Shown: one piece after another, positions 1 to 5,656 of the stretch
How positions within the stretch are numbered: position 1 is the first letter of the stretch
Layout of the letters: each line of letters begins with the position of its first letter
Translations under genes and position numbers: made by a program
Notes under the pieces: model-generated
What the model saw: the letters and a program-made list of their open reading frames with translations, nothing else
Database searches by the model: none
Told to the model about the DNA's origin: nothing
NCBI GenBank assembly: GCA_012513545.1
Contig: JAAZCB010000679.1
Location: 1 to 5,656, forward strand
Direction: 5' to 3'
DNA length: 5,656 nt
Origin: Clostridiaceae bacterium
GTDB lineage: Bacteria; Bacillota_A; Clostridia; Acetivibrionales; Acetivibrionaceae

Positions 1-1
1 G

Positions 2-3000
2 GAATTCTTCCATAAAAACGATAAACCAGTCAAGGATGAAGACCGGATTATCTTAAGTTTCTCGTCCATAAAAAATAACATAAACATTATTTTTTTCGAT
101 TATCGCTGTGGTATATCCCCGCACGATGTGTTTGATGTGCTTGAAAAAGCTAAAGTTGAAATACCTGTCATTGCTCTGCTTGACAAATCAGATATGCATA
201 AAGGTTTGGAAATTATTAGTGATGGTTTCGACGATTACTCTGAAAGAGATGATTATATAAGACTTCAAGCCATTGTATCAAAAGAAATGAGAGAATTGGA
301 AAAGAAGAATGATGAAAAAAAGTTTGAGCTTAATCTACTAAGTGAAATTGAGCGGCTTGTAATTACAATTGACAGCATTGGAGATGGAGTAATTACAGCA
401 GATAATAATGGCAATATTATTATGATGAACAGATCTGCTCAGATTTTAACCGGTTGGTCCGGAAACGATTCGGTAGGAAGAGCTTTTGATGAAGTTTTTA
501 GTATAGTTGACAAAAGTACCGGAGAAAAAGCCGATAGCCCATATAAGAGAGCTTTGCTGGAAGGTAAGGCTGTTGGCCTTAAAAAAAATACCGTACTTAT
601 TTCCAAGGAGGGTATTTACAGATATATTTCTGCGAGCTGTTCTCCAATTATGGATTCGGACAGCACACTAAACGGTTTTGTTATAGTATTCAGGGATATA
701 ACAAGGATTAAGGAAGCAGAAGAACAGCTTGCAAACGAACAGAAAAATCTGAGCGCGATTTTTGAATCCGCTCCGTTAGGTATGATTATTGTTGATAGGA
801 AGCATGTTATCAGAAGAGTGAATGAATCATTGATTATGAATGTCTGTAAAAGACATATGGATATACCCGATGCATGCAGCGATAAGGGGACTTTTTGTAC
901 AAGCCCGGATATGGCTGAATTTGATTGTTCACAACAACGCCACTGTGATGACTGCATTTTACAAAATACTGTTTCTTTAGTTTCACAATCAGGCGGAGCA
1001 ATTTATGGATTGGAATACAAGCATATAATACATAGGGAGAGCAGAGAATATGAGGTCTGGTTCAGACTAAGCTCTGTTCCGGTTACTTTATTCAACGAAG
1101 AATGTTATTTAATAATCTATGACAATATTACTTCCAAAAAGAAAATGGAGGTAACCATCGCCAAATCAAGGGACTTTTATATTTCTTTATTTGATGAATT
1201 TCCAGTCCCTATCTGGAGGTCTGACAGAAGCGGAAAACTTGATTATTTTAACAATACATGGCATGATTTTACGGGGATCGAAAACGGGGAGGAACGCGAC
1301 AGCATCAGGAAAAGGTGTATTCACCCTGAAGATGTTGAAAAATATGACAGTGTTTTTGAGAATGCATTGACGGAGCAGAAACCGTTCAAGCTGGAATACC
1401 GTCTGAGAAGATATGATGGTGAATATCGATGGATTATTGATTCCGGGAGGCCGTTTAATGATTTGGAAGGTAATTATGCTGGCTTTTTAGGTATTTGTTA
1501 TGATATTACAGAAGGGAAGCTTATAGAGGAAAACCTGAGAAAGGCCAAAGAGGCTGCTGAAGCAGCGAATAGGTCAAAAAGTGAGTTTTTGGCAAATATG
1601 AGCCATGAAATAAGAACACCGATGAACGGTATTATTGGTATGACAAAACTTACTCTTGAGACAAACCTTACAAAGGATCAGAGAGAGAATCTTGAGATCA
1701 TCGGTTCATGCGCAGATTTGCTGCTTAACGTAATTAATGATATTCTGGATTATTCAAAGATTGAAGCAGGGAAGATGAGTATTGAGAATATTAAGTTTAA
1801 TATTCTAAAGTTATTGGAAAATACATACAAGGCACATTCTGTAAGTGCGGAAAACAAAGGACTCAGCTTTAGTTATCATGTTGACAGTAATGTTCCAAGG
1901 ATTCTGATTGGAGACCCTAATAGACTTCAGCAGATTTTAAACAATCTGATATCAAATGCAATAAAATTTACAGATACGGGTGAAGTAAAGGTGTTTGTAA
2001 ATGTTGTTGAAATAGCTGGAGGTAAAATAAGGTTAAGATTTTCTGTAGCTGATACTGGAATAGGGATTTCCGATAATGACAGAGACAGACTTTTTAAGAG
2101 CTTTAGCCAGGTTGACGGTTCAATTACCAGAAGATATGGAGGAACCGGACTTGGACTTGCAATTTCAAAATGGTTGGTGGAAATGATGGGTGGAGAAATC
2201 AATTTTGAGAGCAGGAAAGAGAGAGGAAGTACTTTTTATTTTACAATTGTTTCGGATTACAATGCAATAAAAACCCAAAAAAAAGTAGCAATGGCAAATG
2301 ACAGGCTTAATAGCAGCAAAGATATATATAAAATACTTGTTGCTGAGGATGATAAAGTAAATCAGGTAGTCATTACGAAAATTCTTGAAAATCAGGGGCA
2401 CATTGTGAGCATAGCAGAAAATGGAATAGAGGCTTTGGATTTACTGGAGAGAGAAGAGTTTCAACTGGTGCTTATGGATATTCAAATGCCTGAAATGGAT
2501 GGGCTGGAAGCAACAAAAAGAATAAGGAAAAAAGAAGAAGGAACCTTCAGGCGTATTCCTATAATAGCTGTAACTGCCCATGCCCTTCAGGATGACAAAG
2601 AAAGGTTTATTTCAGCCGGAATGGATGATTATATTAAGAAACCTATAGCACAGGAAGAACTAATAAACGTTATTAAAAGAGTTCCGGTCTCAAATGAAAC
2701 ATTAGAGGCTGACAAGAATAGTTCTAATGATAATGTTTACATTCACAGGATACAGGATATTGATCAAATACCTGAAATTAAATCATCAGAGTATCAAATC
2801 AGTCTAGAAGAGCTATTAAATAAATTAAATACTGCTGTATTAATAAATGACAGGAAGCAGATTGATAAGATATCGAGTTTAATAAAAGAAGTTGCGGTCA
2901 AGAGAGGCTATGGAACGATTAAGAACCTGGCCTTTAAAATACAGCTTGCTGCCAGGAAAGGTGAAGAGGATTTAATAAAATATGAATATGATGCGTTAAT

Positions 3001-3031
3001 CTCCGAAATTGGAAACTTATTTGAACGTTGA
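2..3031 (+). CDS. Hybrid sensor histidine kinase (receiver remnant, three PAS, HisKA, HATPase_c, receiver), 5'-truncated by the window edge
   Basis: This kinase would autophosphorylate on histidine and pass the phosphate to its own receiver or to a partner. No membrane segment is visible, so it is probably cytoplasmic. The frame is open from base 2 with no ATG, so the GTG at 128 is unlikely to be the true start. Numbering residues from that GTG: upstream codons plus residues 1-55 resemble the second half of a receiver (FFDYR, IPVIALL, GFDDY). PAS domains follow at about 78-200, 205-340 (Cys 240, 250, 257, 267, 273, 276) and 345-468. HisKA has the H-box FLANMSHEIRTP with His493. HATPase_c shows the N-box NNLISNAIKFT, DTGIGI with Asp642, and GGTGLGLAIS (671-680). 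The C-terminal receiver (733-851) keeps D741/D742, phospho-acceptor D784, T816 and K838. Residues 860-967 look like an Hpt fold without its histidine. The response regulator at 3083 is probably cotranscribed. The input signal is unknown. Confidence 0.95.
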   Translation, partial: EFFHKNDKPVKDEDRIILSFSSIKNNINIIFFDYRCGISPHDVFDVLEKAKVEIPVIALLDKSDMHKGLEIISDGFDDYSERDDYIRLQAIVSKEMRELEKKNDEKKFELNLLSEIERLVITIDSIGDGVITADNNGNIIMMNRSAQILTGWSGNDSVGRAFDEVFSIVDKSTGEKADSPYKRALLEGKAVGLKKNTVLISKEGIYRYISASCSPIMDSDSTLNGFVIVFRDITRIKEAEEQLANEQKNLSAIFESAPLGMIIVDRKHVIRRVNESLIMNVCKRHMDIPDACSDKGTFCTSPDMAEFDCSQQRHCDDCILQNTVSLVSQSGGAIYGLEYKHIIHRESREYEVWFRLSSVPVTLFNEECYLIIYDNITSKKKMEVTIAKSRDFYISLFDEFPVPIWRSDRSGKLDYFNNTWHDFTGIENGEERDSIRKRCIHPEDVEKYDSVFENALTEQKPFKLEYRLRRYDGEYRWIIDSGRPFNDLEGNYAGFLGICYDITEGKLIEENLRKAKEAAEAANRSKSEFLANMSHEIRTPMNGIIGMTKLTLETNLTKDQRENLEIIGSCADLLLNVINDILDYSKIEAGKMSIENIKFNILKLLENTYKAHSVSAENKGLSFSYHVDSNVPRILIGDPNRLQQILNNLISNAIKFTDTGEVKVFVNVVEIAGGKIRLRFSVADTGIGISDNDRDRLFKSFSQVDGSITRRYGGTGLGLAISKWLVEMMGGEINFESRKERGSTFYFTIVSDYNAIKTQKKVAMANDRLNSSKDIYKILVAEDDKVNQVVITKILENQGHIVSIAENGIEALDLLEREEFQLVLMDIQMPEMDGLEATKRIRKKEEGTFRRIPIIAVTAHALQDDKERFISAGMDDYIKKPIAQEELINVIKRVPVSNETLEADKNSSNDNVYIHRIQDIDQIPEIKSSEYQISLEELLNKLNTAVLINDRKQIDKISSLIKEVAVKRGYGTIKNLAFKIQLAARKGEEDLIKYEYDALISEIGNLFER

Positions 3032-3068
3032 CCATAAATTCATTGAGAGAATCGAGTATGTAAAAATG

Positions 3069-3075
3069 AAAGGAG
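3069..3075 (+). promoter_or_regulatory. Strong ribosome binding site of the response regulator
   Basis: AAAGGAG lies 7 bases upstream of the ATG at 3083. It is a near-consensus Shine-Dalgarno sequence for a low-GC Gram-positive. It implies efficient translation of the small receiver, possibly in excess over the kinase encoded upstream in the same presumed transcript. Confidence 0.8.
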
Positions 3076-3082
3076 TATTAAT

Positions 3083-3478
3083 ATGAGAATACTAATAGCA
3101 GAAGATGATTTTGCCAGTCGCAAGTTTTTGTACAAGTTCCTTTCAGCATATGGAGACTGTGACATAACAATTGATGGTGTTGAGGCTGTGGATGCTTTTC
3201 AGTTGGCACTTGATGAGAAAAAACCATACGATTTGATATGTCTTGATATTATGATGCCGAAGCTTGACGGAGTAAAAACGCTTAAAGCAATAAGAGAAAT
3301 CGAAAAACAAAAAGACATAATGGACGATGAGCGTGTCAAAATAATAATGACAACTGCTTTAAATGACACAAATAATGTGTACAGCTCTTTTGAAACAGGA
3401 TGCGAGGCATATGCCGCAAAGCCTATTGATACAATAAAGCTTGTTGAGGTATTAAAAAAACTGGGATTAATAGCTTAA
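3083..3478 (+). CDS. Stand-alone CheY-like response regulator (receiver domain only)
   Basis: This 131-residue protein is a single receiver domain with no output domain, so it probably acts by protein-protein contact or as a phosphate shuttle. It has the acidic pocket E7, D8, D9, the phospho-acceptor D55 in LICLDIMMPKLDG, the switch threonine T91 in MTTALND, and K113 in the AAKPID motif. The set is complete and it should be phosphorylated normally. The start is supported by AAAGGAG ending 7 bases before the ATG. It lies 51 bp after the hybrid kinase on the same strand with no terminator between them, and a terminator hairpin follows 12 bp after the stop. The kinase is therefore its likely phosphodonor. 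It resembles free-standing receivers found beside hybrid kinases more than chemotaxis CheY, and no chemotaxis genes are in view. Confidence 0.93.
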   Translation: MRILIAEDDFASRKFLYKFLSAYGDCDITIDGVEAVDAFQLALDEKKPYDLICLDIMMPKLDGVKTLKAIREIEKQKDIMDDERVKIIMTTALNDTNNVYSSFETGCEAYAAKPIDTIKLVEVLKKLGLIA

Positions 3479-3490
3479 AACAAAAATAAT

Positions 3491-3522
3491 CAAAGTTCGT
3501 ATCAGCAATGGTACGAACTTTG
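3491..3522. terminator. Bidirectional rho-independent terminator between convergent genes
   Basis: The arms CAAAGTTCGTA (3491-3501) and TACGAACTTTG (3512-3522) pair perfectly over 11 bp around a 10-base loop. Read on the - strand, the hairpin is followed by a T-rich run (ATTATTTTTGTTT), a good terminator tail for the MerR-type gene ending at 3569. Read on the + strand, the tail is only weakly T-rich (TTGTTGTG), but the hairpin sits 12 bp after the response regulator stop and probably serves that operon too. Confidence 0.82.
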
Positions 3523-3568
3523 TTGTGAAACAGCAAATATTTCAAAGAAACACTATATAAAGAGAGGT

Positions 3569-4135
3569 TCAGGTCTTAAAAACAATTTTCCTCAGCCGCT
3601 TGAATATTCCGCCTTTATTCCTTTCACGCCACATTCCAATGGAACGGTCGACATTTTCAAAATGTTTGTCAAGCTTACCTTCAAGCTTACGGACATTGTT
3701 TTCAAAACAGGCGCCAAGCTCAAGTTTTGTTTTATTCAATTCACTGCTTAAATAATCCCTCGCGCATGTCAGTTCCATAGAAAAATTATTTGTAATTTGT
3801 TCCTCGAATTCTTTAAAAAATATTTTTATATCACTTTGATGACCTGAATTTGTCAATGACATGGCGTCAACCTCATTTAATACTGGAGGCGGCTCTTTAA
3901 TAAGGTTTTCCGACTGCAGTATTTTTTTGATGGCTTTAATCTCAAGACCATCATCGCGCATAGTCTTTATCTGGTACATTAAGTTGGCAAGTTCAGGAGT
4001 ATAATAACGCCTGCCTCTTTTGTCCTTTGGAATTCCCATGTTGAATTCCTTTTCATAGTACCTGAGTGTATGATCTGTAACATTTAGTCGTCCACTAAGC
4101 TCGGTAATGGAATACCGGTCTTTTAACACTTCCAT
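3569..4135 (-). CDS. MerR-type HTH protein with coiled-coil body and basic C-terminal tail
   Basis: From the ATG at 4135 the protein has 188 residues; a GTG at 4144 would add three (MSI). The N-terminal ~70 residues are a MerR winged helix: YSITELSGRLNVTDHTLRYY gives the two helices and the family's LRYYE signature, and RRYYTPELANL gives the wing. A linker with PPP follows. From about residue 105 to 168 (GTG numbering) there is a charged helical stretch likely to form a coiled coil. The last ~20 residues (MWRERNKGGIFKRLRKIVFKT region) are strongly basic with regularly placed hydrophobics. There is no classical effector-binding or metal-binding domain; Cys127 and Cys146 are isolated. This layout recalls RacA of Bacillus, a MerR-HTH coiled-coil chromosome-anchoring protein, but the specific role here is inference. 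The repeat-rich leader upstream suggests autoregulation. It ends 47 bp before the shared terminator. Confidence 0.88.
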   Translation of the reverse strand: MEVLKDRYSITELSGRLNVTDHTLRYYEKEFNMGIPKDKRGRRYYTPELANLMYQIKTMRDDGLEIKAIKKILQSENLIKEPPPVLNEVDAMSLTNSGHQSDIKIFFKEFEEQITNNFSMELTCARDYLSSELNKTKLELGACFENNVRKLEGKLDKHFENVDRSIGMWRERNKGGIFKRLRKIVFKT

Positions 4136-4143
4136 TATACTCA

Positions 4144-4147
4144 CTCC
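4144..4147 (-). promoter_or_regulatory. Ribosome binding site that favours the ATG start at 4135 of the MerR-type gene
   Basis: On the - strand GGAG (4147-4144) lies 8 bases before the ATG at 4135-4133, an ideal spacing. A second purine run, AAAGGA (4155-4150), lies 5 bases before the alternative GTG at 4144-4142. ATG with GGAG is preferred, but both starts are usable and they differ by three residues. Confidence 0.55.
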
Positions 4148-4154
4148 ATTCCTT

Positions 4155-4225
4155 TATGCTATATGGTTAATTGAAGCATTCTTATGCTAAACATAAACTT
4201 GTCTGAGGTATGCTATGTGGTTTAT
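4155..4225. repeat. Direct repeats: three TATGCTA copies, two extended to 17 bp
   Basis: TATGCTA occurs at 4155-4161, 4183-4189 and 4209-4215. The first and third copies extend to TATGCTATATGGTTAAT (4155-4171) and TATGCTATGTGGTTTAT (4209-4225), which differ at two of 17 positions. They interleave with the 14-bp inverted repeat, and the third overlaps its right arm. Confidence 0.6.
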
Positions 4226-4233
4226 GTTTAGCA
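4185..4233. repeat. Perfect 14-bp inverted repeat upstream of the MerR-type gene (probable operator or leader hairpin)
   Basis: TGCTAAACATAAAC (4185-4198) and GTTTATGTTTAGCA (4220-4233) are exact reverse complements separated by 21 bases. Each arm itself contains two copies of the pentamer TAAAC. The element sits about 50-100 bp before the MerR-type start codon. Neither side is followed by a T-run, so it is not a terminator. An operator for a dimeric or tetrameric DNA-binding protein is the simplest reading. A stable 5'-leader RNA hairpin is the alternative. Confidence 0.7.
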
Positions 4234-4297
4234 AGAGCTGATATTTTAAGTTCAAAATGTCTTTATACTGCTTAAAATATTAGTTTCTTTACTATCC

Positions 4298-4328
4298 GTT
4301 ATAAACCATAAACCATATAAATACCCAA
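4298..4328 (-). promoter_or_regulatory. Candidate promoter of the MerR-type gene with 19-bp spacer
   Basis: On the - strand a -10 box TATAAC (4303-4298, one mismatch to consensus) is preceded, 19 bp away, by TTGGGT (4328-4323), which matches only the TTG of the -35 consensus. A 19-bp spacer is the length typical of promoters controlled by MerR proteins, and here the spacer holds the ATAAACC tandem. Transcription from it would give a leader of roughly 150 bases that includes the perfect inverted repeat. This is a pattern match only; other AT-rich boxes in the region could serve. Confidence 0.3.
4301..4316. repeat. Tandem ATAAACC repeat
   Basis: Two ATAAACC heptamers lie head to tail at 4301-4314, followed by AT. 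They share the TAAAC core seen in the arms of the inverted repeat at 4185-4233, with a 7-base rather than 6-base period. They also fall within the spacer of the candidate - strand promoter at 4298-4328. Confidence 0.5.
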
Positions 4329-4372
4329 AAATGTAATTATTAATTCAAACCTGAAGAGTAAGTATATAATAG

Positions 4373-4390
4373 CACTTATATAAATAAGTG
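4373..4390 (-). terminator. Weak hairpin downstream of the pseudouridine synthase gene
   Basis: CACTTAT (4373-4379) and ATAAGTG (4384-4390) form a 7-bp stem with a 4-base loop, starting 16 bp after the stop codon at 4406. The stem is AT-rich, and the following - strand sequence (CTATTATATACTTA) is only partly T-rich. It may be a weak terminator or a 3'-end stabilising hairpin. Confidence 0.3.
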
Positions 4391-4405
4391 TAAATGTTTG
4401 GGGAA

Positions 4406-5344
4406 TTATTTTCGTAATATTTCCAATGCTGTTTTAATGTCTTCTGCTAGTGGCGCAATAACTTCAAGCATTTCTTTTGTTGCGGGGTGTTCAAATAAGG
4501 CCCTGTAGGAATGAAGTGCCTGACGATTAATTAATTCCGGCATTTGAACCTGGGATTGTGAAACAGCTGATGAATGGGAAATATCATCAAGGTAGGGATA
4601 CAAAGTATCGCCTATAAGAGGGTGACCTGAAGCCTGGCAGTGAACTCTTATCTGATGCGTCCTTCCTGTCTCGAGTATGAACCTCAATACCGTTGCATTG
4701 TTAAGGTATTCAATAACTTCATAATGCGTCACAGCGTGGTCTCCATCAGGAGAAACATGCCTAAGCATGATACTGTCGGGTTTTCTTGAAATTGGCAGGT
4801 TTATGGTACCTTTTTTATTCTTTACAAAACCGTGTACTATGCCGATATATTCCTTGATAAAGGTTTTACTATTCATCTGACGTATCAGGTATTCCTGGGA
4901 ATACGGATTTTTGGCAAAAATGATTACACCAGAAGTATCCCTGTCCAATCTTACAACTGGTCTGATCTTGCATAATTCATCTTTATTGGACAGATGAAAG
5001 GCTACTGCATTAGCAAGGGTGCCATCTGTGTGTGAACAAGTCGGATGTACAACTATATCAGGCTGCTTGTTTAATACGAGCAGATTTTCGTCTTCAAAAA
5101 TTATATCAACAGGGATGTCTTGGGGAATGATATCCTCGGAATTTTCATTAAGCTTCATGTTAACTTCTAAAACATCATGTTCGTTTAATACTACATTAAC
5201 ATAAACAGGTTCGTTGTTGCGAAGTATCAGATTATTATACTTAAGTTTTTTTATAAGTCGCTCGGAAAGCTGAAGCTTGTTTTTTAGAACATGCTTGACT
5301 GTTTTTCCGCTGACTTCCTTATCGACAATATATGTTAACTTCAT
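4406..5344 (-). CDS. RluA-family 23S rRNA/tRNA pseudouridine synthase with S4 domain
   Basis: This 312-residue enzyme isomerises specific uridines in structured RNA, most often 23S rRNA in this subfamily. Residues ~1-62 form an S4-like RNA-binding domain (VSGKTVKHVLKNKLQLSERL, then NEHDVLEV). The catalytic domain starts near residue 79 (VDIIFEDENLLVLNKQPDIVVHP). The signature RLDRDTSGVIIFAKN carries the presumed catalytic Asp134. In place of the common HRLD the sequence reads VRLD. ETGRTHQIRVHCQASGHPLIGD is the second conserved block, and QALHSYRALFEHPATKE is the usual end. The ATG at 5344 was chosen because GGTGA (5354-5350) precedes it by 5 bases, the S4 homology begins right after it, and the length fits the family. 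The longer in-frame start at 5440 would add 32 residues with no family resemblance. The exact RNA target cannot be told from sequence alone. It appears to be transcribed alone. Confidence 0.93.
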   Translation of the reverse strand: MKLTYIVDKEVSGKTVKHVLKNKLQLSERLIKKLKYNNLILRNNEPVYVNVVLNEHDVLEVNMKLNENSEDIIPQDIPVDIIFEDENLLVLNKQPDIVVHPTCSHTDGTLANAVAFHLSNKDELCKIRPVVRLDRDTSGVIIFAKNPYSQEYLIRQMNSKTFIKEYIGIVHGFVKNKKGTINLPISRKPDSIMLRHVSPDGDHAVTHYEVIEYLNNATVLRFILETGRTHQIRVHCQASGHPLIGDTLYPYLDDISHSSAVSQSQVQMPELINRQALHSYRALFEHPATKEMLEVIAPLAEDIKTALEILRK

Positions 5345-5420
5345 ATTAATCACCATATAAATGTTAATACAGACGGGCGAAAATTTCAAGGACAGGCAGG
5401 TTTTTATTTCAACTCTGGGT

Positions 5421-5450
5421 TTTATAGCCTCTAAAAACAATCACTATCAC
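5421..5450 (-). promoter_or_regulatory. Candidate promoter of the pseudouridine synthase gene
   Basis: On the - strand GTGATA (5450-5445, four of six consensus bases) is followed after 18 bp by TATAAA (5426-5421, five of six). It would give a leader of about 70 bases before the ATG at 5344. A rival pair, TTGAAA (5389-5384) and TAACAT (5366-5361) with a 17-bp spacer, would start transcription almost on the ribosome binding site and is less likely. Confidence 0.35.
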
Positions 5451-5596
5451 CATATTGAAGCTCGTTATGATTTCAGCTTTGATTGACATAATTCCCATAA
5501 GTAGCATAAGAGGCTGTTGTAAAAGCAGCAGGGTGCATTTAATTATCGTGAACCATATTATGGAAAGAACATTGCATAAAGGCTTTAGAGAATGTT

Positions 5597-5656
5597 AACG
5601 AAGCGAAGGATAAGTCGAATCACTGTTTGAGCGAAGCGAGTTTGATTCGACCCGTA
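5597..5656. repeat. Structured GCGAAGCGA element with 9-bp inverted repeat, running off the right edge
   Basis: GTCGAATCA (5614-5622) and TGATTCGAC (5643-5651) are perfect reverse complements around 20 bases. Two related motifs are present: AACGAAGCGAAG (5598-5609) just outside the hairpin and GAGCGAAGCGAG (5629-5640) in the loop. The loop contains GCGAAGC, a sequence known to fold as a very stable mini-hairpin in DNA. The higher GC content and modular build look like a dispersed intergenic repeat. No second copy is in this window, so its repetitive nature is inferred. Confidence 0.45.

Larger units (their letters stand above)
5345..5656. other. 312-bp stretch without a convincing gene
   Basis: Next to the pseudouridine synthase this stretch holds that gene's candidate promoter and leader. 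In the middle, 5509-5524 (AGAGGCTGTTGTAAAA) resembles an insertion-sequence terminus. At the right edge is a hairpin with GCGAAGCGA-type motifs. Only very short open frames exist, for example 12 codons from an ATG near 5560, none with a good ribosome binding site. No tRNA or rRNA was recognised. The region may continue as a repeat element past the window edge. Confidence 0.6.

Noticed and set aside
616..957. Open frame on the - strand inside the kinase gene (113 codons)
   Set aside because: It lies antisense to a conserved PAS-encoding region, its product is low-complexity and resembles no family, and there is no ribosome binding site. It is a shadow of the real gene.
1927..2401. Two overlapping - strand open frames opposite the HATPase region
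   Set aside because: Both are antisense to strongly conserved kinase motifs and their translations are Ser/Pro/Ile/Phe-rich with no recognisable domain.
4155..4215. TATGCTA repeats as a CRISPR array
   Set aside because: The repeats are only 7-17 bp and imperfect, with no uniform long repeat-spacer structure and no cas genes nearby.
4185..4233. The 14-bp inverted repeat as a transcription terminator
   Set aside because: Neither strand has a T-run after the stem, the loop is 21 bases, and it sits upstream of a gene rather than after one.
5019..5204. Open frame on the + strand opposite the pseudouridine synthase
   Set aside because: It is antisense to the conserved S4/catalytic boundary and its translation is serine-rich with no family features.
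5345..5440. N-terminal extension of the pseudouridine synthase to 5440
   Set aside because: The 32 extra residues show no S4 or RluA resemblance, and a ribosome binding site is well placed for the ATG at 5344.
5521..5596. Small peptide gene near 5560 (about 12 codons from ATG, longer from GTG)
   Set aside because: It is very short, has no proper ribosome binding site, and ends directly beside the structured repeat; chance open frame is the simpler explanation.

Overview
The window is AT-rich. It has strong AGGAG-type ribosome binding sites, little intergenic space and sensor-kinase genes of the clostridial type. All of this suggests a low-GC Gram-positive anaerobe of the class Clostridia, possibly close to Ruminiclostridium or Clostridium cellulolyticum. 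That placement is an inference from style and protein resemblance, not from a marker gene.

Positions 1-3478 (+ strand) hold a signalling operon. The first gene is a large hybrid sensor histidine kinase whose true start lies left of the window: the reading frame is open to the left edge. The in-window GTG at 128 falls inside what looks like a degenerate N-terminal receiver domain. The visible order is receiver remnant, three PAS domains (the middle one carrying a cysteine cluster), HisKA, HATPase_c, an intact C-terminal receiver, and a tail that resembles an Hpt domain without its histidine. A stand-alone CheY-like response regulator follows 51 bp later behind a strong ribosome binding site. 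The two genes look like a kinase and diffusible-receiver pair.

Positions 3491-3522 hold a perfect 11-bp hairpin that can terminate transcription from both sides. It separates the operon from convergent genes on the - strand. The first of these (3569-4135/4144) is a MerR-type DNA-binding protein with a coiled-coil body and a basic, amphipathic C-terminal tail. Its upstream region (4145-4405) is unusually rich in repeats: a perfect 14-bp inverted repeat, three TATGCTA copies and a tandem ATAAACC. These look like an operator array for autoregulation.

Positions 4406-5344 (- strand) encode an RluA-family pseudouridine synthase with an N-terminal S4 domain. The final 312 bp (5345-5656) hold no convincing gene. 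They contain a candidate promoter for the synthase, a short sequence resembling an insertion-sequence end, and a hairpin repeat with GCGAAGCGA motifs that runs to the right edge.

No complete new system is proven here. The best leads are the operator array beside the RacA-like MerR protein, the cysteine-bearing PAS domain with the degenerate receiver and Hpt ends of the kinase, and the structured element at the right edge.
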